A stretch of DNA of 64,000 nucleotides from Shewanella jiangmenensis (GTDB lineage: Bacteria; Pseudomonadota; Gammaproteobacteria; Enterobacterales; Shewanellaceae). The stretch is from assembly GCF_018596335.1 (NCBI RefSeq), contig NZ_JAHEPS010000002.1, positions 62,001-126,000 of the forward strand, in the 5' to 3' direction. Made by a program: the position numbers and the translations under genes. The notes below the pieces were generated by a model. The model had not been told where the DNA came from. It worked only from the letters and a program-made list of their open reading frames with translations, and searched no databases. Below, one piece after another: positions 24,381 to 33,050 of the stretch. Position 1 is the first letter of the stretch, and each line of letters starts with the position of its first letter.

Positions 24381-26332
24381 AAAACCTCCGCAGCAGTGGC
24401 CGGGTTTGCGGGCTTGGCATTGTCGTCAAGCTTTTGTGGCCTTTGCCCCGTGGGTGACAGCCGTGCGCGCAGCAGTGGCTGCAGCAGGGAAGCGATGGCG
24501 GCGAGCATCATCAGGCCGCCGCCAAGCCACAGCCAGCTCACCAGCGGTTTCACCGACAGGCGGATAAGATAGGTGTTGTCATCCAGCTTCTGCCCCATAG
24601 AGACATAAAAGTCCTGCCACACGCCATGGACTATGCCCGCCTGAGACATCTCCATGCCGTTACTCTTGAAGCTCTGGCGCTGGGGATAGAGCCAGTGCAG
24701 GCGCATACCGTCGTCGCCAAGGAGTTCAATCCGGCCCTCGATGGCATGAAAGGCGCGAGTTTCGACCCGCGCGGTTTCGCGGTAAACAAAGCTGTAGTCA
24801 CTGCCAAGGCTACTGATGGTTTTGCCTGTGTCTGGCCCCATGCGCAGCACGGCCTCGGTTTCATACTGACTCACAAAGGTGGCGCCAAGGATACTGATGG
24901 CCGCCCCAAGGTGCGCAAGCCTTGCCCAGCGGCGCCTGCTATTGCTGCTAAACCACTGCGTCACTTCGGCAAAAAGCAGCCAGCATGCGGCGCTTAATCC
25001 CATCAGCGCATAAAGCATGCTGTCCGGCTGATTGAAATACAGCCAGCCAAGGGGCAGCAGCAGTGCACCGATAGCCGCCTGCAGCCGCTGCTGATGGCTG
25101 GCAAACCAGCGCCAACCCATGGCAAGCGCCGCAAGCCACACCAGAGGCACAAATACGCTGTTGAAATAGGGGGCGCCGACGGAAATTTTGCCAAGACCAA
25201 GGAGTTCATGGAGCAGCGGATACAGGGTGCCAAGCAGCACAGTGAGTGCGGCGCTGGCGATAACTGCCATGCCAAGGAGCAGCAGCAAAGGTGGTGCAGG
25301 CGTTGGCGCGCCTTGCCCATCGCCCTTGAGGTGGCGCACAGCAAAGAGATACAGCGCCGGCACCAGACAGCCCGCCAGCAACAGCAGCAGGCTGATGCCG
25401 CGCTCGGGGGAGCTGGCAAAGGCATGCACCGATTGCACTATGCCCGAGCGCACCAGAAAACTGCCAAGCAGGCAGCAGCCAAAGGCGGTAATCGTCAGCA
25501 GCGTGGCGGCCGATTGCAGCAGTGGCTGCGGCTTGCCATTGACCGTGGGGGCCACAAAGCAGTGCAGCAGCGCCGTGGTCAAAAGCCATGGAATAAAGGC
25601 TGCGTTTTCAACCGGATCCCAAAACCACCAACCGCCCCAGCCAAGTTCGTTATAGGCCCACCATGACCCCAGCACATTGCCGCCGGTTAAAAACAGCCAG
25701 CCAAAAAGCGTCAGGGTGCGCAGGCGGCGCTCGCCGGCCTGGTGGGCTTTATCTGTGTTGCCCTGCCACAGGTTTGCCATCACCTGCACAAACATCAGAC
25801 ACAAAAACACATAACCGATAAACAGCATAGGCGGATGCAGGATAAGCCCAATGTCCTGCAGCACGGGATTCAGATCCCGGCCCTCGGGCGGCACCCCCGG
25901 CAGCAGGCGCATAAAAGGATTGGCCGACAGCAATATCACCAGCCCAAAACCAACCAGCAGCCACTGGCTGAGGCCAAGGGTCGGCTCAGTGTTAAAAAAC
26001 AGCACCGCAAACAGGGCAAGCAGCGCCGCCCAAAACAGCAGCGAGCCTTCATGGCTGCCCCACAGCGCCGCCACCTTAAACAAGAGTGGCAGGGCGGTGT
26101 TGGAGTGGTTGGCCACGTAGGCCACCGAAAAGTCATCGGTAATAAAGCACAGTGCCAGCACCGCCATGGCGCCAAGCCAGCTGCAGGCGCCAAGCAGCGC
26201 CAGCGCCCTTGATTGACGCTCAAGGTAAGGTGCGCGCCCCGGTTGCCAGTGAGCGGCCAACATCAGGCAGCCGCTGCCAAGCGCCACTACTATGGCGAGG
26301 ATCAGTAAAAAGTGTCCTGTTTCGGCAAGCAT
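24377..26332 (-). CDS. sirE: CcmF/NrfE-like heme lyase subunit for SirA
   Basis: Integral membrane protein of about 651 residues that should hold heme and join it to apocytochrome cysteines. It has WGSHEGSLLFW, the tryptophan-rich WWD motif in ELGWGGWWFWDPVENAAF, and about 15 hydrophobic segments, as in CcmF and NrfE. I start at the ATG at 26332 (MLAETGHFL), as in the family. Divergent from sirA and coupled to sirF, it is a dedicated lyase, probably needed for the CX15CH heme of SirA. Confidence 0.9.
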   Translation of the reverse strand: MLAETGHFLLILAIVVALGSGCLMLAAHWQPGRAPYLERQSRALALLGACSWLGAMAVLALCFITDDFSVAYVANHSNTALPLLFKVAALWGSHEGSLLFWAALLALFAVLFFNTEPTLGLSQWLLVGFGLVILLSANPFMRLLPGVPPEGRDLNPVLQDIGLILHPPMLFIGYVFLCLMFVQVMANLWQGNTDKAHQAGERRLRTLTLFGWLFLTGGNVLGSWWAYNELGWGGWWFWDPVENAAFIPWLLTTALLHCFVAPTVNGKPQPLLQSAATLLTITAFGCCLLGSFLVRSGIVQSVHAFASSPERGISLLLLLAGCLVPALYLFAVRHLKGDGQGAPTPAPPLLLLLGMAVIASAALTVLLGTLYPLLHELLGLGKISVGAPYFNSVFVPLVWLAALAMGWRWFASHQQRLQAAIGALLLPLGWLYFNQPDSMLYALMGLSAACWLLFAEVTQWFSSNSRRRWARLAHLGAAISILGATFVSQYETEAVLRMGPDTGKTISSLGSDYSFVYRETARVETRAFHAIEGRIELLGDDGMRLHWLYPQRQSFKSNGMEMSQAGIVHGVWQDFYVSMGQKLDDNTYLIRLSVKPLVSWLWLGGGLMMLAAIASLLQPLLRARLSPTGQRPQKLDDNAKPANPATAAEVL

Positions 26333-26699
26333 ATCAATGCCCGTTGATGGAAGGTGAAGGCACCTTAGCGGCAAATGGCGCGGCGAAATGTGATCCCTCG
26401 CAAGTGCGCTATGGTGCTGCGTTTTTTTCAGTTTTCAAGGGCGTTTTCACAAGTTTTGAGACCTTAAAAAGCAGGGTTTTAGATCTGAATTGATGTGATT
26501 GAATTGGTGTCAACTGTTTGAATTGATGGGTTTTGTGTCCTTTTGATAACTGCTGAGACCTGAGCCGTTTTTTAGTGTGCGCCAGCGCAGATTTTTGTCC
26601 CGCATTCCCTCTCATCATGGCCTCGCTCAAGTCGTTGACTGCCCCGGCAACCCAGCCCCGGCAGCAAAAACACAAACAAGATGATGAGAGGAGTGAGTG
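26333..26699. promoter_or_regulatory. Divergent promoter region of the two sir operons, with a triple TGAATTGATG repeat
   Basis: No gene. TGAATTGATG occurs at 26486, TGAATTGGTG at 26500 and TGAATTGATG at 26519, all on the plus strand, about 170-210 bases before sirA. They could bind a regulator serving both directions. I found no full CRP or FNR palindrome here. AGAGGAG at 26686 is the sirA ribosome site. Confidence 0.5.
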
Positions 26700-28745
26700 A
26701 TGAAACCATGGAAATCCAGGACGGCACTGTCAGTGCTGTTAAGCCTGGGCGGCGTTGCCTTATCGGGCGCGGCCGTCGCGGCTTCCGAGGGCGATCCGGG
26801 CTTTGGCAACAAGAACATGGGCAAGGCTGCCCAGCGCGTGATTGCCAATCCGGATCTGACCGAAGAAAGCAAGGGCGTGAAAACCCTGCAGGACTACATT
26901 GTTCAGGAAAAAGAGCTGTTCGACTTCCTGTTCCAGAATCACCCGGTGTTCAAATACGCCGAAGAAGGCCGCATCAAGGGGACTTACCGCATTTCTGACC
27001 GGGGTGAAGAGTACCTCGAGCAGGGCAACAGCGAAAAATACAGTGAGCGCGTCGGCCGCCCGATGGCGGTGCAGTACCGTCTGGGTGCCAAGTCGATTCT
27101 CGACTATCCCAACAAGTTTGTTGGCCCGGAGAAGTGCGGCGAGTGTCACGCGGTGCAGTACGAGAAGTGGAAACGCTCCCGTCACGCCCAGACCATCCGC
27201 TTCCCCGGCGATCACCCCGAGGTGAATAACGACCTCAAGCAAAAAATGTATGGCTCAGAGGCCTCAATTCTGCCTGATGGCGTCACCGCCGATGCCATTT
27301 ACGCCACAGTCGGTACCCCACGTACCAAGTACGGTTTTATCGACAGCTATCTGGTGCGCGGCAGCTACCACATCAAAGACGGTCTGCTCAAAGACGGCAC
27401 CGGCACTCTGGTGGCCGGCGGCAACCAGTTCTCCCGTGGCTGGGCCGAATGGCTGACCCCGGAAATGGCCAAGAAAATCAACAAGGCTATCCCCGGCTTC
27501 CCAACCGAAATGAAGGACTTTGGTCCAACTGGTTCGCATCAGTGGGGCATGACCTCCTACGGCGCCAAGTACGAAAAAGACTTCCTGTTCCAGCCTGCCA
27601 GCTCCTACTGCGAGGTGTGCCACACCTTTAAGTTCGACTTTAAGAGCAAGGATGAATTCTTAAGCGCCCTGGGCGACCCCAAGAAGTTGCAGGAACACAC
27701 CATCAGTAAAGGTATCGCCTGTGAAGAGTGTCACGGCGCCGGTGGTCACCTCGACGGCGGTGTGGGCGGCGGCATGCCATCCAACTGTGAACGTTGTCAC
27801 CAGCGTTTCAACTTCGTCGATGAACTGGCCGACACCCCACAGGGCAAAGAAAAGATGGAGTACGCCTTCAACGTGAAGATGAAGTCGTCCTGCCCATCCT
27901 GTGGTACCGAAGGTTCGCAAATGTTCATGTCGGCTCACTACGACAAGGGCATGCGCTGCGCCACCTGTCACGACCCGCACGAAGTGACCGGCAACGATTG
28001 GAAGTCTGGCTTCACCAAGCCGACCATCAAGAAAGAATGTACCGACTGTCACACAGTGCAGGCGGAAGTGGCCAAAAACACCGACACCCACAGCAACAGC
28101 ACCTGTACCAGCTGTCACATGCCCAACATGGGCAGCTGTGAGAACTTCACCGCCATTCAGTATCCGGATCAGGCCGGTTTCGACGCGGTGCGTAAGTCTC
28201 ACCTGTGGAAGATTGACGTGAGCCCAGAGCGCAAGACCCTCAACCCACCTGAAGGTCAGCCAAGGGATGCCACCACCAAGGGCTGGACCGTGGCCCAGGA
28301 CGAGAACGGCCATGGCTACCTCGACCTGATGTGGAGCTGTGCCCGTACCGCCGTGTCTGATCACTCGGTCGTTGAAGGCAAGGGCTGTCACAGCCAGTTC
28401 CAGTCTGAGCTGGAAGTTGGCCTGCACTTCGAAGATCAGATGGAAATCTACGGTGAAGTGATGAAGTGGCAAACCCCGGTTAAAGATACCTTCGCCAAGG
28501 TTGAGCAGTCGCTGGTTCGCATCGACAAGCTGATGGAAGTGACAGTGCTCAGCGTGGATGACAAGACCCAGGTGCTGCTGCTTACCGACAAGGCGCGTGA
28601 TGCCATCGACATGGTCCGTAAAGACGGTTCATGGGGCGTACACGGTCCACGTTATGTCCAGAAACGTCTGGATGCGGCGCTGACCTACGTCACCCAGGCC
28701 CAGAATATTCTGGATGCCAGCGGCACCACAGCCAAAACCCTGTAA
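26700..28745 (+). CDS. sirA: Octaheme sulfite reductase SirA (MccA)
   Basis: Periplasmic terminal reductase, sulfite to sulfide, 681 residues with a signal peptide ending in AAVAAS. Seven CXXCH hemes start at C146, C304, C341, C363, C420, C447 and C469, and an eighth, CX15CH, runs from C547 to C563-H564, the mark of MccA/SirA. In Wolinella MccA the active-site heme is paired with a copper ion held by two cysteines; the non-heme cysteines here are C398/C401 (CPSCG) and C480 (GSCENF), the likely equivalents. The ATG at 26700 has AGAGGAG upstream. It heads the large plus-strand sir operon. Confidence 0.95.
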   Translation: MKPWKSRTALSVLLSLGGVALSGAAVAASEGDPGFGNKNMGKAAQRVIANPDLTEESKGVKTLQDYIVQEKELFDFLFQNHPVFKYAEEGRIKGTYRISDRGEEYLEQGNSEKYSERVGRPMAVQYRLGAKSILDYPNKFVGPEKCGECHAVQYEKWKRSRHAQTIRFPGDHPEVNNDLKQKMYGSEASILPDGVTADAIYATVGTPRTKYGFIDSYLVRGSYHIKDGLLKDGTGTLVAGGNQFSRGWAEWLTPEMAKKINKAIPGFPTEMKDFGPTGSHQWGMTSYGAKYEKDFLFQPASSYCEVCHTFKFDFKSKDEFLSALGDPKKLQEHTISKGIACEECHGAGGHLDGGVGGGMPSNCERCHQRFNFVDELADTPQGKEKMEYAFNVKMKSSCPSCGTEGSQMFMSAHYDKGMRCATCHDPHEVTGNDWKSGFTKPTIKKECTDCHTVQAEVAKNTDTHSNSTCTSCHMPNMGSCENFTAIQYPDQAGFDAVRKSHLWKIDVSPERKTLNPPEGQPRDATTKGWTVAQDENGHGYLDLMWSCARTAVSDHSVVEGKGCHSQFQSELEVGLHFEDQMEIYGEVMKWQTPVKDTFAKVEQSLVRIDKLMEVTVLSVDDKTQVLLLTDKARDAIDMVRKDGSWGVHGPRYVQKRLDAALTYVTQAQNILDASGTTAKTL

Positions 28746-28793
28746 CACCCAAAGCCCCCGGCGCGCAGCCGGGGGCAGCAAGAGAGGATGCTG

Positions 28794-29234
28794 ATGCGAA
28801 ACCCAAGCCTGTATCTGCTGCCTGCACTCATCGCCCTTGGCGCCAACGTCGCTGTTATCAGCGAATGTCAGGCGGGCGGTGGCGGTGAACTGACAGCCGC
28901 AGTGCGCCACGAAGCCGAGCTTAACCAGATCTCGATGCTCGAGGCCGAGTCGCTGCTAGGTCAGCCCAATGTGCACTTCTTCGATGTGAACACCCTGGAG
29001 ATTTGGGCCGAGGGCTACCTGCCGGGCGCCGTGTTCTTCAACGTGCGCGACTGGCAAAAGCTGTTGCCGGCAAAGAAAGACGCCACCCTGGTGTTTTACT
29101 GCGCCAACCGCCTGTGCACCGCCAGCGTGCTGGCCGCGCGGGAAGTGATGAAGCTTGGCTACACAGATGTGCGCCAGATGCCCGATGGGGTCTATGGCTG
29201 GCGTATTTCCGGCAGGCCGGTGGAAAAGCCCTGA
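28794..29234 (+). CDS. Exported rhodanese-like protein of the sir operon
   Basis: Periplasmic protein of 146 residues with a signal peptide (to about ECQA) and one rhodanese domain. The active-site loop is CANRLCTAS, with its first cysteine where the sulfur-carrying cysteine normally sits (preceded by LVFY), and HFFDVNTLEIWAEGYLPGA is the family's N-terminal motif. It lies between sirA and the FKBP gene, so it may handle sulfur products or shield cysteines. I take the second of two ATGs (28794), 6 bases after GAGAGG. Confidence 0.85.
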   Translation: MRNPSLYLLPALIALGANVAVISECQAGGGGELTAAVRHEAELNQISMLEAESLLGQPNVHFFDVNTLEIWAEGYLPGAVFFNVRDWQKLLPAKKDATLVFYCANRLCTASVLAAREVMKLGYTDVRQMPDGVYGWRISGRPVEKP

Positions 29235-29262
29235 TCCCTTTTTGTTTTTGGAGAAAGTAGTA

Positions 29263-30006
29263 ATGAAATCAATCCAGTTCAAATTCAAGTCCCTCACCCT
29301 GGCCGTATCGGGTGTGATGCTGTCACTGTCAGTTGTTGCCGCCGATGCGCCCAAGGACGAGTCCTATGCGCTTGGCGCCTCTGTCGGCAGCTATGTGTCC
29401 AATCAGCTCTATCAACATGCCGAGCTTGGTGAAAACGCCGAGGTTGCCAAGGTGATTGAGGGCTTCGTCGATGCCCTTAAAAACGAAAGCAAACTCAGTG
29501 ACGACGCCATTGTGGGTCTTCTGAACGACAGAGCCGAGCGGCTCAATACCGCCCGCGACGCCAAACTTGCCCAGCTTGCCGCCGAAGAAAAGGCCCGCAG
29601 CGAGGCGTTTTTGGCCTCCAACGCCAGCAACGCCAAGGTCACCACCCTGGAGTCCGGCGTGCAGCTGGAGATGCTGAGTGAAGGAAAGGGCGAGCAGCCA
29701 AAGCCTGAGGATGTGGTCACGGTGAAATACCGCGGCACCTTAAGCGATGGCAGCGAGTTTGAGAACACCGGCGATACCCCGGCGCGCTTTGCGCTGATGA
29801 CGGTGATCCCGGGGCTTGAGCAGGGTATTCGTCAGCTGCGCGAAGGCGGCAAGGCGAAAATCCTGATCCCTGCCGAGCTCGCCTACGGCAAGGACGGTGC
29901 CGGCGTCATTCCACCTGAGGCCGCGGTGATGTTTGAGCTTGAACTGGTCAAAGTTGAGGCCCCTGGCAAAGGCGATCACGGCGCCATGATGGGCATGGGT
30001 CACTGA
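29263..30006 (+). CDS. FKBP-type peptidyl-prolyl isomerase of the sir operon (MccB-like)
   Basis: Periplasmic folding helper of 247 residues: signal peptide ending in SVVAAD, an N-terminal dimerisation helix part (SYALGASVGSYVSNQL, as in FkpA/Mip) and a C-terminal FKBP domain (VTVKYRGTLSDGSEFENT, IPGLEQGIRQLREGGKAKILIP, read in pieces). The end is histidine/methionine rich (GDHGAMMGMGH), which might bind metal. An FKBP next to the octaheme gene is also found in the Wolinella mcc locus, so it likely helps fold SirA. The start at 29263 fits GGAGAAAG. Confidence 0.9.
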   Translation: MKSIQFKFKSLTLAVSGVMLSLSVVAADAPKDESYALGASVGSYVSNQLYQHAELGENAEVAKVIEGFVDALKNESKLSDDAIVGLLNDRAERLNTARDAKLAQLAAEEKARSEAFLASNASNAKVTTLESGVQLEMLSEGKGEQPKPEDVVTVKYRGTLSDGSEFENTGDTPARFALMTVIPGLEQGIRQLREGGKAKILIPAELAYGKDGAGVIPPEAAVMFELELVKVEAPGKGDHGAMMGMGH

Positions 30007-30049
30007 GGCGCGGCCAAGCCCTGAGTCTGGTTACCCTGAGGATGTTGTC

Positions 30050-30736
30050 ATGACACTGCTGCTTGTGCTTATCGCCCTGAGTTTGCTTATCCCGGCAAGT
30101 CTTACCCTCGCCCATGTGCACTCGACCCACCAGGGTGAGGCCACCGAAGTCCGGCTGCCGCTGGCACTGGTGTGCCTGATGTTGCCGCTGGCGTTCTGGG
30201 TTTACAGCGAACTTGGCGCTTTTGATAAGTGGCAGCAGGCCAAAGTGGATGAGCGCATCGACTACCAGCTGGCCGGTCGCATCACCGAGGCACGCCGTGA
30301 GCTGGAGGCGCGCCCGGGCGATGTCGCTGTTATGCGCAGGCTCGCTGCTCTGTACAGCGAAGGCAGCCGCTATGGCGATGCCGCAAGCCTGTGGCAGCAG
30401 GTGCGTTTGCTTGAAGGGGAAAAGAGCGAACTCTTTGCCCGCGAAGCCGAGGCACTCTACTACCGTGACGGCCGCATCCTGAGCCAAACCAGCAGCGGGC
30501 TTATCGCCAGCGCCCTGAGGCTCGACCCCTTCGATTTGCAAAGCCGCCTGCTGCTGGCCACTGCCTTTTATCAGGCAGGAGAGCTGGCTGCTGCGCGGGG
30601 GCAGTGGCAATGGCTGCTGGACAGCAACGCAGGGGAGCCCAGACGCGAGGCCATCGAGCGCGCCATTGCCCGTGTCGATGCCCGTGTCGAGGCCCATGTC
30701 GAAGCCAGGCCGAAGGATAACAGGGTCAATCCATGA
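30050..30736 (+). CDS. TPR protein, CcmI/NrfG-like, of the sir operon
   Basis: Membrane-anchored protein of 228 residues with two N-terminal hydrophobic segments (about 1-22 and 38-56) and TPR-type helices from about 75 to 200 (RRLAALYSEGSRYGDAASLW). This is the layout of CcmI/NrfG, which present apocytochrome to the heme lyase. It probably works with the CcmF- and CcmH-like proteins coded on the other strand. The C-terminus contains a 12-bp repeat coding ARVDARVEAHVEARPK. Confidence 0.8.
   Translation: MTLLLVLIALSLLIPASLTLAHVHSTHQGEATEVRLPLALVCLMLPLAFWVYSELGAFDKWQQAKVDERIDYQLAGRITEARRELEARPGDVAVMRRLAALYSEGSRYGDAASLWQQVRLLEGEKSELFAREAEALYYRDGRILSQTSSGLIASALRLDPFDLQSRLLLATAFYQAGELAAARGQWQWLLDSNAGEPRREAIERAIARVDARVEAHVEARPKDNRVNP
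30670..30705 (+). repeat. 12-bp tandem repeat in the TPR gene's 3' end
   Basis: Three near-identical units (CGTGTCGATGCC, CGTGTCGAGGCC, CATGTCGAAGCC) code Arg/Val/Glu/Ala repeats. Confidence 0.75.
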
Positions 30737-30751
30737 CCCGAGGAGGAATGT

Positions 30752-31453
30752 GTGAGTGAACATCTATCGCGGCGCCGGTTTTTAATCGGTGCCTGCTCGG
30801 CAGCCCTGCTGCCCATGGGATGTACCAGCCGCGAGGACGCCGAAACCGGCGGCCACAAGCCGCACTACGTAATGGTGTTCGACCAGAACAAGTGTGTCGG
30901 CTGCGGCGAATGTAAAACCGCCTGTAATCAGGCCAATGGTTTGCCCGAAGGCCAGTCGCGGCTGTTGCTTGAGCAGCAGTCCGGCCGGGTCGAAGGCCAG
31001 CCTTGCCCCCACTGCGGCAAGCTTAAGTGCGACTGCGAGCGTAAGTTTGTGCGGGTGTCCTGCCAGCAGTGTAAGGACGCGCCCTGCGTGACCGTATGCC
31101 CAACCGGCGCCGCCATGCGCGACAAAGCCACCGGCGTGGTCACCATGGATGAGGGCAAGTGTGCCGGCTGCAAGTACTGCATCGGTGCCTGCCCTTACAA
31201 CGCGCGCTTTATCAACAGCGCCACCAAGGTCGCCGATAACTGCGACTTCTGCCTCGAAAGCCGCCTGTCGAAGGGGCTGCTGCCTGCCTGTGTGGAGAGC
31301 TGCCGTCACGACGCACTGGTGTTTGGCGACATCAATGACCCCCAGTCCTACGTCAGCAAGCTTTTGGCGGTGAAGGACTCGGTCAGAATAAAGCCACACC
31401 TTGGCACCGAGCCGAGCCTGCGTTACATCCCCATTGTGAAAACAGGAGTCTGA
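30752..31453 (+). CDS. sirC: Tat-exported four-cluster ferredoxin (NrfC-like)
   Basis: Periplasmic electron carrier of 233 residues. The GTG start at 30752 follows AGGAGG; no ATG gives a full N-terminus. The twin-arginine signal is SRRRFLIG (residues 6-13), followed by a hydrophobic stretch. Cysteine groups CVGCGECKTAC, CPHCGKLKCDC, CQQCKDAPCVTVC, CAGCKYCIGAC and CDFC...CVESC hold four [4Fe-4S] clusters, as in NrfC/PsrB. It should carry electrons from the NrfD-like protein to SirA. Confidence 0.92.
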   Translation: MSEHLSRRRFLIGACSAALLPMGCTSREDAETGGHKPHYVMVFDQNKCVGCGECKTACNQANGLPEGQSRLLLEQQSGRVEGQPCPHCGKLKCDCERKFVRVSCQQCKDAPCVTVCPTGAAMRDKATGVVTMDEGKCAGCKYCIGACPYNARFINSATKVADNCDFCLESRLSKGLLPACVESCRHDALVFGDINDPQSYVSKLLAVKDSVRIKPHLGTEPSLRYIPIVKTGV

Positions 31454-31454
31454 C

Positions 31455-32402
31455 ATGGACGGAAGCATTGCTTTTACCCTCGGGCTGTCTGAAGGGGTCG
31501 CCTGGCCCTGGCCCATCGCGGTGTACCTGTTTTTCGCCGGGATCTCCGGCGGCGCACTGACCATCGCCCTTGGGCTTAGGCTCTATAAGGGCCAGAGCAG
31601 TAACACGCCGCTGCTGAAGGCGGCCAGCATCACCGCGCTGGTCACCATTGGCCTTGGGATGTTGTGTCTGGTGCTGGATTTGACCAACCCGCTGTTTTTC
31701 TGGCGAATTTTGGTGTTCTACAACCTGAACTCGGTCATGTCCATCGGGGTGATAGCCCTGTGCGCCTATATGCCGCTGCTGGCGTTGGTGTGTTTGATAG
31801 CCCTGAAAGAAGAGCTTAAGTACCTGCCCATGGGCGCCATGCTCACCGGCATTGCTGCCAAGTTCGAAGGTCAGCGTCGGCCGATGGAAATCGCGCTTCT
31901 GGTACTCGCGGTATCCGTGTGTGCCTACACCGGCTTTCTCATCTCGGCGCTTATCCGCTTCCCCATCATCAACACCTCGGTGCTGCCGGCGCTGTTTGTA
32001 GCGTCCGGTCTGTCGGCGGGGGCGGCGGCGGCCAAGATGGTGGCGGTGCGCTTCTTCAATGAAGATTTGCACAGCAGCGACATGAAGCTCTTACATGGTG
32101 CCGAGTGGCCGATTATGGCCGCCGAAGCCCTGTTTATCTTCATGATCATGGTGTCGCTTGCCACAGGAAATGCCGGTGCCCAGATGGCCTTTGCCGCCTT
32201 TAACGGCGGTGACTGGTCGATGCTGTTCTGGCTTGGTGTGGTGGGTGTCGGCTTTGTGCTGCCGCTGCTGCTTAACTTCGCCACCGGCAAGCGCTTCAGC
32301 CACTCGGCCCAGGCGTTTTATCTGGCCGGGCTGTGTGCGGTCAGCGGCATGATGTGTCTCAGGCTCTTCATCCTGTATGCGGGCCAGAGCTATGCGATCT
32401 GA
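31455..32402 (+). CDS. sirD: NrfD/PsrC-like quinol-oxidising membrane subunit
   Basis: Integral membrane protein of 315 residues with about eight hydrophobic segments and the family's features (WPWPIAVYLFFAGISGGAL at the start, GHS-like charged loops). It should take electrons from menaquinol and pass them to the ferredoxin coded two bases upstream. The stop codon lies inside a 20-bp tandem repeat. Confidence 0.92.
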   Translation: MDGSIAFTLGLSEGVAWPWPIAVYLFFAGISGGALTIALGLRLYKGQSSNTPLLKAASITALVTIGLGMLCLVLDLTNPLFFWRILVFYNLNSVMSIGVIALCAYMPLLALVCLIALKEELKYLPMGAMLTGIAAKFEGQRRPMEIALLVLAVSVCAYTGFLISALIRFPIINTSVLPALFVASGLSAGAAAAKMVAVRFFNEDLHSSDMKLLHGAEWPIMAAEALFIFMIMVSLATGNAGAQMAFAAFNGGDWSMLFWLGVVGVGFVLPLLLNFATGKRFSHSAQAFYLAGLCAVSGMMCLRLFILYAGQSYAI

Positions 32403-32460
32403 CCGAGAGCTATGCGATTTAACCGAGAGCCATGCGATCTGACCGAGAGCTATGCGATCT
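32381..32460 (+). repeat. 20-bp tandem repeat spanning the sirD stop codon
   Basis: Four units of GACCGAGAGCTATGCGATCT-like sequence at 32381, 32401, 32421 and 32441. The first is the last codons of sirD; the others differ at one to three positions. The unit is 20 bases, so further units shift frame. Confidence 0.9.
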
Positions 32461-32563
32461 AAAGAATCGAGCTTAACCCCTGTGTGGTAAAACCGGCCGC
32501 CGCCCCATCTCATCTCCGTGTCGGGCGGCGGCTTTTAAGGAATCACTTCATCCGGAGCCAGCC

Positions 32564-33049
32564 ATGAAAAAACTGCTGATTGCCGCCCTTATCCCTTTGC
32601 TCAGTGCCTGTTTTTCTGAGGTCACCGCCACCGACCTGCGCCCCGAGCCATTGCACGACCATGACCGCTGCCACCTGTGCGGCATGATGATCACCAAGTA
32701 CCCGGGCCCCAAGGGGCAGGTGATCTTAAATGACGGTGAAACGCGGCCGCAATTCTGCTCAAGCCGCGACATGTTCAACTATGTATTGCAGCCGGAAAAT
32801 GGCCGCCGCACCCTGGCACTGTTTGTCCACGACATGGGCGCAACCAACTGGGAAACGCCGGACGACAGCGCCTTTATCGATGCCAAGAGCGCCTTTTATG
32901 TGTACGGCACCAGCAAAAAAGCCGTGATGGGCCCGGCAGTGGCGCCATTTTCCAGCCGTGAGGCCGCCGAAAAGTTTGCCGCCGAATATGGCGGGCGGGT
33001 GCTGGGCTTCGATGACATCAGCCTAGAGCTATTAAAGAGCGAGCACTGA
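32564..33049 (+). CDS. sirJ: NosL-like copper-binding lipoprotein
   Basis: Outer- or inner-membrane lipoprotein of 161 residues with lipobox LLSAC (C16). The NosL core carries HDRCHLCGMMI, a copper(I)-type Cys/Met cluster, and FCSSRDMFNYVLQ. NosL delivers copper to nitrous oxide reductase; here it should supply the copper of the SirA active site. It begins the NosL-NosD-NosF-NosY-like set. Symbol as in S. oneidensis, from memory. Confidence 0.88.
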   Translation: MKKLLIAALIPLLSACFSEVTATDLRPEPLHDHDRCHLCGMMITKYPGPKGQVILNDGETRPQFCSSRDMFNYVLQPENGRRTLALFVHDMGATNWETPDDSAFIDAKSAFYVYGTSKKAVMGPAVAPFSSREAAEKFAAEYGGRVLGFDDISLELLKSEH

Positions 33050-33050
33050 G

